Shown piece after piece: positions 17,225 through 25,788 of a DNA stretch of 57,130 bases. How positions within the stretch are numbered: position 1 is the stretch's first letter; each line of letters begins with the position of its first letter. The position numbers were made by a program, and so were the translations under genes. The stretch comes from Variovorax sp. (GTDB lineage Bacteria; Pseudomonadota; Gammaproteobacteria; Burkholderiales; Burkholderiaceae_C), in NCBI GenBank assembly GCA_017744935.1, contig JAGIAI010000034.1, positions 1 through 57,130 on the forward strand. The letters run 5' to 3'. The notes below the pieces were generated by a model that worked only from the letters and a program-made list of their open reading frames with translations, ran no database searches and was not told where the DNA came from.

Positions 17225-17278
17225 ATGATCTCGACGAATCGTATAGCACCCGAATCCATCACACAAGGAGACATCGCA

Positions 17279-18250
17279 ATGAAGTTCACTCGACGCCAGA
17301 CGCTTGCTGCAGCCCTGGGCTCGCTCGGTGCGGGCGTGCTGCCGCTCGCGCAGGCGCAGACGCAGCCCTTTCCTTCACAGGTCATCAAGTTCGTGATTCC
17401 TACGCCGGCGGGCGGAGGCCACGACACCATGATGCGGATCATTGGCCAGAAGCTGACCGATGCCTGGGGCCAGCCCTGCATCGTCGAATCCCGGTCCGGT
17501 GCGAGTGGCGCCATCGCCGCAGCCACGGTGTCGCAGGCACCGGCCGACGGATACACGGTGTTGATCGGCTACAGCGCGCTTCTCAGCAACACGGTGTTGA
17601 TGCCGAAGCCGGGCTATCGGCTCGAAGACCTGCAGCCGGTCGGCATGCTGGCGCTCACGCCGATCGCACTCGGCGTTCGCGAGAGCCTGCCTGCCTCGAC
17701 GCTCAAGCAATACGTGGCGCTCGCCAAGACACGGCCCGGCAAGCTTTCCTATGGCTCCTATGGTCCAGGCTCGGGTGGTCACTTCGTCGGCGAGTTGTTC
17801 AACATGGCGGCCGGCATCGACACCGTGCATGTGCCGTACAAGGGCGAGACGCCCGCGTTGCAGGACCTGATCGGCGGACAGATCGACGCGGCAGTGGCGT
17901 CGGTCGGCGGCGTGAACCGCTACCCCGGCAAGATCAAGCCGCTCGCTGTTGCCAGCGCCACGCGCTTTCCTGCGTATCCCGACGTGCCGACCTTCGCCGA
18001 ACTCGGCTATCCGGAAGTCGACATGCCGGGCTGGGGCGCCGCCTTCGTGCCGGCCAAGACGCCGAAGGCGATCGTGGACAAGCTCAACGCGGAGTTGGGC
18101 CGCATCCTCGTGATGCCGGATGTGCGCGCGAAACTGCTGGAGCTGGGCTTCGAGCCGGCACCGTGGAGCCCCGACAAGACGCAGCGGTTCATGAAGGACC
18201 AGCTCGCACTCACGCAGAAGCTGGTCGATGCGGGGCGCGTGAAGCTCTAG
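17279..18250 (+). CDS. Bug/TctC-family periplasmic solute-binding receptor
   Basis: The 323-residue protein begins KFTRRQTLAAALGSLGAG, a signal peptide with a twin-arginine-like TRRQTL motif, cleaved near QAQTQ. The Bug N-terminal strand (VIKFVIPTPAGGGHD) and PADGYT follow. The start is the ATG at 17279, 8 bases after AAGGAG; an in-frame ATG farther upstream lies next to the operator and is rejected. It stands alone on the plus strand within the regulon and faces a phosphatase gene end only 3 bases away. Confidence 0.92.
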   Translation: MKFTRRQTLAAALGSLGAGVLPLAQAQTQPFPSQVIKFVIPTPAGGGHDTMMRIIGQKLTDAWGQPCIVESRSGASGAIAAATVSQAPADGYTVLIGYSALLSNTVLMPKPGYRLEDLQPVGMLALTPIALGVRESLPASTLKQYVALAKTRPGKLSYGSYGPGSGGHFVGELFNMAAGIDTVHVPYKGETPALQDLIGGQIDAAVASVGGVNRYPGKIKPLAVASATRFPAYPDVPTFAELGYPEVDMPGWGAAFVPAKTPKAIVDKLNAELGRILVMPDVRAKLLELGFEPAPWSPDKTQRFMKDQLALTQKLVDAGRVKL

Positions 18251-18253
18251 TCC

Positions 18254-18979
18254 TCAGCGCCTGACCAGCAGGCGCGCGTTCAATCGTTCGCGCGCTTGCT
18301 GATCGAGACCGAGCGGCCCTTCCAGGTACGCGTCGAACGAGCCCCAGCGCTTGTCGATGTCATCGAACGCGCATTGCAGATAGTCGGCGTGCACCGTGGC
18401 CAGGAGTGCCCAGTCGGCGGAAACACCCTGTATGGACCAACGCCCGTTGCTCGCCAGAAAATCGTCGAGCACGGCTTCGCGCGGCACCCCAAGCGCAAGC
18501 AGCAGCAACGCCGCAGCCCAGCCGGTGCGATCCTTTCCGGCGGTGCAGTGAATCACCAACGGCAGCGGCGTCGCCTCATCGGCGACCAGCCGCAGGAGCG
18601 AGGCGAAGACAGGCGTGTGCTCGTTCACGAAGCGCCGATAGACCTCGAACATGATGGCGGCCAGCGCGGACTTGTCGGGTTCGCCCGCCTCACGCAGTTC
18701 GCGCAGCGCGCCCATCGCGCGCGGCTCGATCGGCAGATGCACCTCGCGGATCCCGACCTGTGCCAGGCGCGACGGCGCGCGCATCCGCTCGTCCGTGCCT
18801 CGCAGATCGATCATCGAACGAAGTCCAATGGCGCGCAGCGCGTCCAGTTCGTCGTCCGAGACCGAACCGAAGTGACTGGAACGCCAGAGTCGACCGGGTG
18901 CAATGACATGGCCCGACGCGGTGGCGATGCCGCCCATGTCGCGCAGGTTCGGCACGCTGGCCGCGACCAGCCCCGTCAT
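18254..18979 (-). CDS. Tyrosine-phosphatase-family protein (PTP fold)
   Basis: The 241-residue protein carries the cysteine phosphatase loop HCTAGKDRTG (residues 144-153) with Cys145 and Arg151, plus the N-terminal NLRDMGG segment of the bacterial Y-phosphatase-3 type (IphP/LipA-like). The expected general acid region is not clear by eye. The start at 18979 shares one base with the stop of the hydratase gene. A phosphatase is odd in a beta-oxidation operon; with two kinases in the cluster it might act on phosphorylated metabolites, but that is speculation. Related enzymes act on phosphotyrosine or phosphoinositides. Confidence 0.86.
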   Translation of the reverse strand: MTGLVAASVPNLRDMGGIATASGHVIAPGRLWRSSHFGSVSDDELDALRAIGLRSMIDLRGTDERMRAPSRLAQVGIREVHLPIEPRAMGALRELREAGEPDKSALAAIMFEVYRRFVNEHTPVFASLLRLVADEATPLPLVIHCTAGKDRTGWAAALLLLALGVPREAVLDDFLASNGRWSIQGVSADWALLATVHADYLQCAFDDIDKRWGSFDAYLEGPLGLDQQARERLNARLLVRR

Positions 18980-19851
18980 CAAGCCCCCAGGACAGCGCGT
19001 CCGTTGGCCAGCACCTGCACGCCGCGCTCCTTCACGCTGGCACGGAAGGCGATCTCCTCCGAGCCCAGTTCCCAGCAATCAAGCACCAGCGTTTCGCCGG
19101 GATAGACCGGCGAAGTCAACCGCGCGCGGATCGACTTCATGCGCGAGGCATCGTGCCCGCAGAACTTCGCCAGGATGCCGCGGCATGCGTTGCCATAGGT
19201 TGCGAGGCCATGCAGGATCGGCCGCGGAAAGCCGGCCTTTGTAGAAACTGCAGGATCGATGTGCAGCGGATTGATGTCGCCCGAGAGTCGGTACAGCACG
19301 GCGGCATCCGCGCGGGTCGGCATTTCGATCGTCACATCCGGCGCCGCATCCGGTGTCGCAGGCGCAGCAGGCGCGGGCTCGTCGCCACCGCCGTTCTTCG
19401 AGAACCCACCATCGCCGCGCAAGAAGAGCACCATCTCCGCAGTGGCGACCGGCCGTCCGCTCGCCTCGTCGGTGAGCGTCTTCTCCACATGCATCGTCGC
19501 GCCCTTGCCCTCGCCCTTGTCGACGACGCGGGTGACGCGGCTCTGGCCGATCAGCGTGCCGGCGGCAGGCAACGGCGAATGGATCGTGACGCCCTGCTCG
19601 CCGTGCACCAGCTTCAGGTAGTCGATGCCAAGGTCCTTGCGGTCGCGCATCCAGAAGCCGGGCGAGGCCAGGACCGCGGCCATCGTCGGCACGGCCTGCA
19701 GTTCCTTCTCGTAGACGAAGCGCAGTTCTTCCAGCACCAGTGGATCGGCGGCGAAACCCACGCCGAGGGCATAGAGGATGGAGTCGCGCTCGCTGTATGT
19801 GTGGCGCACCGGATCGGAACGCCAGGCCTTGGTCTTCTCGTAGTCGATCAT
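18979..19851 (-). CDS. MaoC-like (R)-specific enoyl-CoA hydratase 2
   Basis: The 290-residue protein has two hot-dog domains as in the hydratase 2 part of eukaryotic multifunctional enzyme 2. The C-terminal domain holds the catalytic motif GDINPLHIDP (191-200, Asp192 and His197) followed by GFPRPILHGL. It would hydrate trans-2-enoyl-CoA to (R)-3-hydroxyacyl-CoA, often for bulky, branched or steroid-like acyl groups. It lies 4 bases downstream of a crotonase gene. The start is the ATG at 19851; the open frame upstream overlaps that crotonase and is rejected. Confidence 0.9.
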   Translation of the reverse strand: MIDYEKTKAWRSDPVRHTYSERDSILYALGVGFAADPLVLEELRFVYEKELQAVPTMAAVLASPGFWMRDRKDLGIDYLKLVHGEQGVTIHSPLPAAGTLIGQSRVTRVVDKGEGKGATMHVEKTLTDEASGRPVATAEMVLFLRGDGGFSKNGGGDEPAPAAPATPDAAPDVTIEMPTRADAAVLYRLSGDINPLHIDPAVSTKAGFPRPILHGLATYGNACRGILAKFCGHDASRMKSIRARLTSPVYPGETLVLDCWELGSEEIAFRASVKERGVQVLANGRAVLGA

Positions 19852-19855
19852 GCTT

Positions 19856-20653
19856 TCAATCCTTGTTCGGCCAGCGGAACTGCGCCGGCTCCTTGGCTGC
19901 GAAGCGGCGGATCGCTTCGCGGAAGTACGCACTGGACGAGGCAATCGCCTGGGATGACGCTTCCATGTCCAGCATGGTCTCCAGATCGCTCTGCAACGTC
20001 GAGGCCAGCGCGCGCTTGGAGAGGCTGAATGCCGTTGGCGACGCACTCGCGAGACTGCGGGCCAATTCCATTGCGCGCGGCAGCAAGGCCTCTGGCGCAA
20101 GGACTTCCAGCGCGAGGTTCATGCGCAGTGCCTCTTCGGCAGCGAACTCGCGGGCCGAGTAGATCAACTCCTTGGCACGCTGCAATCCCACCACACGTGG
20201 CAACTGGTACCAGGCGCCCACGTCAGGCACGAGGCCGATGCGATGGAACACCATCGCGAGACGCGCGCGCGTGCTCACCAGCACGAGGTCGGCATAGAGC
20301 GCCATGCTGAGTCCCGCACCGAATGCGACGCCATCGACAGCAGCAACCAGCGGCTTGTCCAGCGACGCCAACGCGCGCGCAAGTTCGGCATAGCGAGCCA
20401 TGCCCGCGCGGCGCTGCTCGACGGTCCGTGAGCCGCCATCGGACATGCCCTTGACGTCACCGCCCGCGCAGAAGTCGCCGCCCGCACCCGTCAGCACGAC
20501 GGCGCGGATGTCGTCGTCGGCACGCAGCGCGCGCAAAGTGGCCACCAGTGCGTCGGTGGTCGGGATGTCGATCGCGTTCTTCGCCGACGGCCGGTTCAGC
20601 GTGAGGACGGCCACGCCGTCCGCGCGCTCCAGGAGGACGCTGTCGCCCGTCAT
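19856..20653 (-). CDS. Crotonase-family protein, PaaG-like isomerase type
   Basis: The 265-residue crotonase has the oxyanion segment GDFCAGGDV. Both hydratase glutamates are missing: the first position reads GAGLSMAL and the second loop reads IGLVPDVGAWYQLPR. The Asp in GLVPD matches the catalytic Asp of PaaG-type isomerases, so double-bond isomerisation is more likely than hydration. It is paralogous to the crotonase at 23082-23885, which shares the loop and the LPRVVGLQRAKEL segment. It is co-transcribed with the SDR gene one base upstream. Confidence 0.88.
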   Translation of the reverse strand: MTGDSVLLERADGVAVLTLNRPSAKNAIDIPTTDALVATLRALRADDDIRAVVLTGAGGDFCAGGDVKGMSDGGSRTVEQRRAGMARYAELARALASLDKPLVAAVDGVAFGAGLSMALYADLVLVSTRARLAMVFHRIGLVPDVGAWYQLPRVVGLQRAKELIYSAREFAAEEALRMNLALEVLAPEALLPRAMELARSLASASPTAFSLSKRALASTLQSDLETMLDMEASSQAIASSSAYFREAIRRFAAKEPAQFRWPNKD

Positions 20654-20654
20654 G

Positions 20655-21428
20655 TCAGAGGCTGATGTGGAAGCCGCCGTTCACGCCCAGATGCTGGCCC
20701 GTGATGTAGCTCGAGCCATCCGACAGCAGGAAGCAGACGCTCTTCACCACCTCGCCCGGCGTGGACCAGCGGCCCAACGGAATCTGGGCGAGCATACCGT
20801 CGCGGAACTTCTCGCCGCGCACGACTTCGGTCATCGGCGTTTCGACCACGCCGAAGCAGATCGAGTTGGTGCGGATGTTGTAGCGGCCCCATTCGCGTGC
20901 GGCCGTCATCGTCATGCCCAGCATGCCGGCCTTGGCTGCTGCGTAGTTGATCTGGCCGATCGAGCCCTTGCGGCCGGCGTCGGACGAGATGTTGACGATC
21001 GATCCGCCCGTCTTGTCGCCGCCTTTGGCCCGTTCGACCATGTGACGGCCGGTGGCACGCATCCAGTAGAACGAACCGGTGAGGTGCACGTCGATCACCT
21101 CCTGCCACTTCTGGTCGGTCATCTTGTCGATCATGGCGGGGCGGATGATGCCGGCGTTGTTGACCAGGCCGTGCACCGCGCCGAACTTGGTAACCGCTTC
21201 GGTAACCGCACGATCGGCCACAGCCGGGTCTGCCACGCTGCCTTGCACCGCGAGCACGCGCGCCTGCGGCAGCGGGGAGACCGCGGCGTCAAGCGTCTGA
21301 CCGTTGAGGTCGACGGCCACCACGTTGGCGCCGAGGTCGATGGCCAGTTCCACAATGCCCTTGCCGATGCCCTGGCCGGCCCCGGTGACGACGATGGTGC
21401 GCCCTTGCAGGCTGACGATGGGATCCAC
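20655..21428 (-). CDS. Short-chain dehydrogenase/reductase
   Basis: The 257-residue classical SDR has the cofactor motif TGAGQGIG, NNAG, and the catalytic Ser and YAAAK. It probably oxidises a 3-hydroxyacyl-CoA or an alicyclic alcohol in the pathway. The start is a GTG at 21428 with AAGGAG 8 bases upstream; an in-frame ATG at 21530 would overlap the divergent thiolase gene and the promoter and is rejected. It is the first gene of the minus-strand unit down to the phosphatase. Confidence 0.9.
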   Translation of the reverse strand: MDPIVSLQGRTIVVTGAGQGIGKGIVELAIDLGANVVAVDLNGQTLDAAVSPLPQARVLAVQGSVADPAVADRAVTEAVTKFGAVHGLVNNAGIIRPAMIDKMTDQKWQEVIDVHLTGSFYWMRATGRHMVERAKGGDKTGGSIVNISSDAGRKGSIGQINYAAAKAGMLGMTMTAAREWGRYNIRTNSICFGVVETPMTEVVRGEKFRDGMLAQIPLGRWSTPGEVVKSVCFLLSDGSSYITGQHLGVNGGFHISL

Positions 21429-21447
21429 TTTGATGCTCCTTGTTTGC

Positions 21448-21476
21448 TTGTTCGATGGTTGAACCAATGATATCCT
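21448..21476 (+). promoter_or_regulatory. Probable promoter of the thiolase operon with operator site C in its spacer
   Basis: A -35-like TTGTTC (21448-21453) and a -10-like TATCCT (21471-21476) with an extended TG element are 17 bases apart. The palindrome TGGTTGAACCA (21456-21466) fills the spacer, so a bound regulator would block polymerase. The same site lies 27 bases upstream of the divergent SDR start and could serve both sides. Confidence 0.65.
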
Positions 21477-21504
21477 ACTCGCGAACAGTGGCTGGAGCAA
21501 ACAC

Positions 21505-22674
21505 ATGACCATCAAACGCAAGGCCTGCATCGCAGGCGCCTATGAACACCCGACACGCAAGGCCCCCGACAAGACCGTCGCGCAGTTGCACGCCGAATGC
21601 GCGCGCGGCGCGCTGGCGGATGCCGGGCTCACCCTGCAGGACGTCGACGGCTACTTCTGCGCCGGCGATGCGCCCGGCCTCGGTGCCAACAACATGGCCG
21701 ACTATTTGGGCCTCACCAAACTGCGCCATGTCGACACCACCGACACCGGCGGTTCGGCCTACCTTATCCACGTGTCACATGCGGCGCAGGCGATCGCCGC
21801 CGGCAAGTGCGATGTCGCGCTGGTGACGCTCGCAGGCCGCCCTCGCAGCGAAGGATCGAGCGGCGTTGCGCCCCGGCTCGTCACGGCCAACACGCCGGAC
21901 GTGCCCTGGGAGATGCCCTACAGCCCCGTCACCGTCAACATGTATGCGCTCGCCGCGGCCCGCCACATGCACGAGTACGGCACCACCAGCGAGCAGCTCG
22001 CATGGATCAAGGTGGCCGCCGCCGCCCATGCGCAGCACAACCCGAACGCAATGCTGCGCGAACCGGTGACGGTGGAAGAAGTGCTCGCTTCGCCGATGAT
22101 TTCCGATCCACTGCGCAAGCTGGACTGCTGCGTGGTGAGCGACGGCGGCGGCGCACTGGTGGTGGTGCGGCCCGAGATCGCTGCGCGCCTGAAGCGCCCG
22201 GTCATCAACATCCTCGGCGCGGGCGAAACCATCAAGGGCCAGCTCGGCGGGCAGGTCGACCTGACCTGGTCCGGCGCGGCGATCTCCGGCCCGATCGCGT
22301 TCAAGGAAGCGGGCGTGAGCCCCGCCGACATCCAGTACGCATCGATCTACGACAGCTTCACCATCACCGTGCTGATGCAGCTGGAAGACCTGGGCTTCTG
22401 CAAGAAGGGTGAAGGCGGTCGCTTCGTGGCCGACGGCAACCTGATCTCGGGCGTCGGCAAGCTGCCCTTCAATACCGATGGCGGCGGCCTGTGCAACAAC
22501 CATCCGGCCAATCGCGGCGGCATCACGAAGGTGATCGAGGCCGTGCGCCAGTTGCGCGGCGAAGCGCACCCGAAGGTTCAGGTACCCGATTGCACCCTGG
22601 CTCTGGCGCAAGGCACCGGCGGCCTGCTCGGCTCGCGCCACGGCAGCGCCACCCTGATCATGGAAAGGCAATAA
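21505..22674 (+). CDS. Thiolase-fold protein without the nucleophilic cysteine (SCP2/Ltp2-like)
   Basis: The 389-residue protein has the thiolase fold of the SCP2/lipid-transfer group. At the usual Cys-Ala-Ser-Gly site it reads DTGGSA (residues 80-85), so the nucleophilic Cys seems absent. The C-terminal part keeps a His-containing NNHPANRGG and ends with the family glycine-rich loop. Thiolase-like proteins lacking the Cys and paired with a DUF35 protein, such as Ltp2 with the ChsH2 domain, catalyse retro-aldol cleavage of a side-chain hydroxyacyl-CoA. The DUF35 gene follows 3 bases later, supporting that role. The start has GGAG 7 bases upstream. Confidence 0.87.
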   Translation: MTIKRKACIAGAYEHPTRKAPDKTVAQLHAECARGALADAGLTLQDVDGYFCAGDAPGLGANNMADYLGLTKLRHVDTTDTGGSAYLIHVSHAAQAIAAGKCDVALVTLAGRPRSEGSSGVAPRLVTANTPDVPWEMPYSPVTVNMYALAAARHMHEYGTTSEQLAWIKVAAAAHAQHNPNAMLREPVTVEEVLASPMISDPLRKLDCCVVSDGGGALVVVRPEIAARLKRPVINILGAGETIKGQLGGQVDLTWSGAAISGPIAFKEAGVSPADIQYASIYDSFTITVLMQLEDLGFCKKGEGGRFVADGNLISGVGKLPFNTDGGGLCNNHPANRGGITKVIEAVRQLRGEAHPKVQVPDCTLALAQGTGGLLGSRHGSATLIMERQ

Positions 22675-22677
22675 GCG

Positions 22678-23076
22678 ATGACCACTCCCTACACCGACCG
22701 CCCACTGGCACCCGTGACCGTCGACGCCGCCACCGAGCACTTCTGGACGCAGGCCAAGGAAGGCCTTCTTTGCACGCGGCGCTGCACCAGTTGCGGCAAG
22801 GTCCACTGGTATCCACGCGCACTCTGCCCCTTCTGCATGGGCGACACCGAGTGGTGCAGCCTCTCGGGACTGGGCACGATCTACAGCGTGAGCGTCACGC
22901 GACGCGCCGGGCCCATTCCCTACGCAATCGCCTACGTCACGCTCGATGAAGGCATCACCATGCTCACCAACATCGTCGACTGCGACCTCGACGATCTGAA
23001 GATCGGGCAACGCGTCGAGGTGACCTTCAAGCCGGCAGAGGGCGGCGCGATGGTCCCGATGTTCAAGCCGGCCTGA
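22678..23076 (+). CDS. DUF35 zinc-ribbon/OB-fold partner of the thiolase-like protein
   Basis: The 132-residue protein has a rubredoxin-like zinc ribbon with Cys36, Cys39, Cys50 and Cys53, followed by an OB-fold that includes GTIYSVSVT. DUF35 proteins form complexes with thiolase-fold partners and help bind acyl-CoA. Its position directly after the thiolase-like gene and before a crotonase supports a complex of the Ltp2-ChsH2 kind. Confidence 0.9.
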   Translation: MTTPYTDRPLAPVTVDAATEHFWTQAKEGLLCTRRCTSCGKVHWYPRALCPFCMGDTEWCSLSGLGTIYSVSVTRRAGPIPYAIAYVTLDEGITMLTNIVDCDLDDLKIGQRVEVTFKPAEGGAMVPMFKPA

Positions 23077-23081
23077 GCACA

Positions 23082-23885
23082 GTGCAGATGGAGACGCTCG
23101 ACTTCTCTGTGGAGAACGCGGTCGGCTGGATTCGCCTCACCCGGCCTGAGATCCACAACCCGCTGGATGTGCCGCTGCGCACCGACCTCATGACGGTGCT
23201 GGAGCAAGTGCGCAACGACCCTGCCGTGCGCGTGCTCGTTTTGACCGGCGGCGCGGGCGCTTTTTGCGCCGGGGGCAACCTCCATGCGCTGCAGGAGCAT
23301 GCGCATGCGGGCCCCGCCTACTGGCAACGCCGCATCAACGCGGGACTTCGCCTCACCGACGATCTGCTGAACGTGGGCTGCCCCGTGATCGCCGCGATCG
23401 ACGGTCCCGCCATCGGCGCCGGCTTCGCGCTGGCGCTCTCCGCGGACATGATCATCGCCAGCCCGCGCGCGAAATTCGCCATGGCTCACTTGCGACTCGG
23501 ACTCGTGCCGGACCTTGGCGCGCTCTATCTGCTGCCGCGTGTCGTGGGGCTCCAGCGTGCGAAGGAACTGGTGTTCTCCACCCGCGATGTCAGCGTCGAT
23601 GAAGCCCGAGAACTCGGCATCGTGATGGAAGTGCACGCCAGCGAAGCGCTCGAAGCACGTGCGCGCGACATGGCCGAACGCATGGCCCGGGCCGCGCCGA
23701 CCGCAGTCGCGCTTTCCAAGGCGATGCTGAATGCCTCTCTCGACAGCGACAGGCAGAGCGCCTTCGCGCTGGAAGCCGCAAGCCAGGCTGCCGCTTTCGC
23801 GGCGCCGGAACCGGCCGCGCAGGTCGAAGCGATTCTTGGAAAGCAGCGTCCGGCCTTCAGCGGCCTGAAGTCCGCGCGAGGCTGA
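23082..23885 (+). CDS. Crotonase-family protein, PaaG-like isomerase type
   Basis: The 267-residue crotonase has the oxyanion segment GAFCAGGNL and, like the gene at 19856, replaces the hydratase glutamates: GAGFALAL at the first and GLVPDLGALYLLPR at the second. The Asp of GLVPD suggests an enoyl-CoA isomerase. The start may be the GTG at 23082 or the ATG two codons later at 23088; the ribosome-binding site is weak for both. It is the last gene of the thiolase operon and ends 5 bases from a convergent gene. Confidence 0.88.
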   Translation: MQMETLDFSVENAVGWIRLTRPEIHNPLDVPLRTDLMTVLEQVRNDPAVRVLVLTGGAGAFCAGGNLHALQEHAHAGPAYWQRRINAGLRLTDDLLNVGCPVIAAIDGPAIGAGFALALSADMIIASPRAKFAMAHLRLGLVPDLGALYLLPRVVGLQRAKELVFSTRDVSVDEARELGIVMEVHASEALEARARDMAERMARAAPTAVALSKAMLNASLDSDRQSAFALEAASQAAAFAAPEPAAQVEAILGKQRPAFSGLKSARG

Positions 23886-23890
23886 CGCCC

Positions 23891-24727
23891 TCAGCCGAAG
23901 TGCGATGCGAAGAAGGCCATGGCCTTCTCCGCTGCACGTCGCGCGCGCTCGCCTCCCGGCAGCGCGGCGTCGGGCATGACGGGCGTTTCCAACTCAATCT
24001 CCGCGTCCGGCGGCAAGGCTTCCACAAGCCCTTTCAGATCGAGCCCCCCATCGCCCAGGTGCATGCGGCCCGACATCGCTTCGTCGAACAGGGTCGTTTC
24101 AGCCGCCCGCACGGCGGGCGCATCACAGAGTTGCGTGAGATAGATGCATCGGGGGTCGAGCGTACGCACGTCCGCGCTTCCGGCGCCCGAACGCGCGAGA
24201 TGGAGCGAGTCGATCAGCAGGCCCACGTTGCGCGCACCGCTGTCGGCAATCACGCGCCGCGCATCGGCAATCGTCCTGAGCGAGCTCATGGGCATGAACT
24301 CGAGCGCAATGCGTACGTCGGCATCGGCTGCGACTCGCGCGTAGTCACGCAGCAGTTCGGCCACGCGCGACAAATCAGGCTCGAAGCATCCCTGCGAGAT
24401 CAGCGGCGCACCGACGCGGCGTGCGGCTTCCACGTTGGCGAGCAGGTGCGACAGGCTCGTCTTCTCCGACATGTAGTAGCCGGAGATGCTGGAGATGCGG
24501 ATCGAGAGCGCCTCGGCTCGCACGCGTATGTGCTCGAAGCCATCGCCCTCGGCATTCGGCTGCGGCCACGGATCACCGGGATTGCGACCACTGACACGCA
24601 AGCCCACAGCGCCGAAGCCTGCTTCGGCTGCTGCCGAGAGCACATCCAGCGGCGCCGCATTGGCACCGAGCGAAAGAAAGCCGAGCGTGAGCGCGCGAAC
24701 TTCGCGGCGACGTGGATTGCCGCTCAT
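23891..24727 (-). CDS. TIM-barrel protein of the sugar phosphate isomerase/epimerase family
   Basis: The 278-residue protein belongs to the xylose-isomerase-like/AP-endonuclease-2 TIM-barrel group. Likely metal-binding positions are Glu in ALEFMP, Asp in LLIDSLH and Glu near the end in IELETP. Members include sugar epimerases, hydroxypyruvate isomerases and dehydroshikimate dehydratases, so the reaction cannot be named. Its start overlaps the stop of the reductase gene (ATGA), which ties the two together. Confidence 0.83.
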   Translation of the reverse strand: MSGNPRRREVRALTLGFLSLGANAAPLDVLSAAAEAGFGAVGLRVSGRNPGDPWPQPNAEGDGFEHIRVRAEALSIRISSISGYYMSEKTSLSHLLANVEAARRVGAPLISQGCFEPDLSRVAELLRDYARVAADADVRIALEFMPMSSLRTIADARRVIADSGARNVGLLIDSLHLARSGAGSADVRTLDPRCIYLTQLCDAPAVRAAETTLFDEAMSGRMHLGDGGLDLKGLVEALPPDAEIELETPVMPDAALPGGERARRAAEKAMAFFASHFG

Positions 24728-25779
24728 GGCGGCAACACCTCGCTGGCCTGCAGTTCGCGCAGGCGCTGCACCAGCGTCGAATCGGTCTCGATGCAGTCGT
24801 GGAAACCGGCGCGCCGGATCTTCGCCGTCGCCAGCACGATGTCATGCGACTGGCGCAGCATGTAGTCCATCCATCGCCAGTCGACGATCTTGCCGATATC
24901 GATCGTCCGCAGGCCATGCCGGCGCGCGATCCGATCCCACACGGCCTGCTGGGCCGGCATCATGTCCGCGAGCGGGAGGGTCTTCGGCTCGGCGAAGGGC
25001 ATCCCGAGCGCTTCCGCGAGCGCGGGCCACGTCTGGCGCCAACGCGCCGGGTCGCCGTTGGTGACATTGAAGACCTCATCCTCCGCTGCTGACGCATCCG
25101 CCGCCCAGGCAGCGGCCGCCCCGATCTGACGGGCGTCCGCGATCTGGTGCAGGGCCTCGTAGGCGCCCATGCTGCCGGGAAAGCGCAGTGGCATGCCAAG
25201 CTCCTTGCACACGGCGGCATAGAGGCCGATCCCCAGCACCAGGTTCATCGGATTGCCCACTGCATAGCCGGAAACGAAAGGCGGAATCAGGTTGACCCAG
25301 CGCCACCGCGCGCCCCGGCTGGCTTCGCGCAACCAGTCCTCCTGGTCGTAGTAGAAGTTCGGCGGCAGTTGCCTCGGGTCGCTCTCGCGGCAAGGCGTCG
25401 GGCTCTCGCCCCACTGGATGCCGTAGAACTTCGCGCCCGTGACGAGTACCACCTTGCGCAGTGCCGGGGAGGCCTGCTGCACCGCCTCGACCCCATTGCG
25501 CAGCATCGTGAGGTTGGGCGGCACTTCGGCCGCTCGACTGGGCGCCGGTTGAAAGGCCGCATGGAACACATGCGTGATGCCGGTGTGCGGCGCCACAGCC
25601 CTTGCGCAGGCCTCGGCATCCAGTAGGTCCACCGCCACACCTTCCGTACCCGGCAAGTGGCCGCCACCCGAGCGGCTCGCGCACAGCACGCGCCAGCCAT
25701 CACCGACCAGGCGCTCGGCAATTCCGCGCCCCACGATGCCGCTCGCGCCAGCGATCAGCGCCGTCTTCTTCTCTTGCAT
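24724..25779 (-). CDS. PRISE-like short-chain reductase (progesterone 5-beta-reductase/iridoid synthase type)
   Basis: The 351-residue extended SDR has a Rossmann motif GASGIVG (11-17), the PRISE-type LVTGAKFYG (112-120, Lys117) and NFYYDQED (141-148), plus an NLIPPFVSGYAVGNPMN substrate-side segment. PRISE enzymes reduce the double bond of enones such as progesterone or 8-oxogeranial with NADPH. This suggests an enone intermediate. It shares an operon with the TIM-barrel gene and the Bug receptor gene upstream. It could instead be an ordinary NAD-dependent epimerase-type SDR, but the NFYYxxED motif argues for PRISE. Confidence 0.83.
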   Translation of the reverse strand: MQEKKTALIAGASGIVGRGIAERLVGDGWRVLCASRSGGGHLPGTEGVAVDLLDAEACARAVAPHTGITHVFHAAFQPAPSRAAEVPPNLTMLRNGVEAVQQASPALRKVVLVTGAKFYGIQWGESPTPCRESDPRQLPPNFYYDQEDWLREASRGARWRWVNLIPPFVSGYAVGNPMNLVLGIGLYAAVCKELGMPLRFPGSMGAYEALHQIADARQIGAAAAWAADASAAEDEVFNVTNGDPARWRQTWPALAEALGMPFAEPKTLPLADMMPAQQAVWDRIARRHGLRTIDIGKIVDWRWMDYMLRQSHDIVLATAKIRRAGFHDCIETDSTLVQRLRELQASEVLPP

Positions 25780-25788
25780 GCGGACGCC

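Noticed and set aside
17197..17266. ATG at 17266 as start of the second kinase.
   Set aside because: The message would have to start beyond the operator and inside the divergent Bug leader, and the added 23 residues match nothing in the family.
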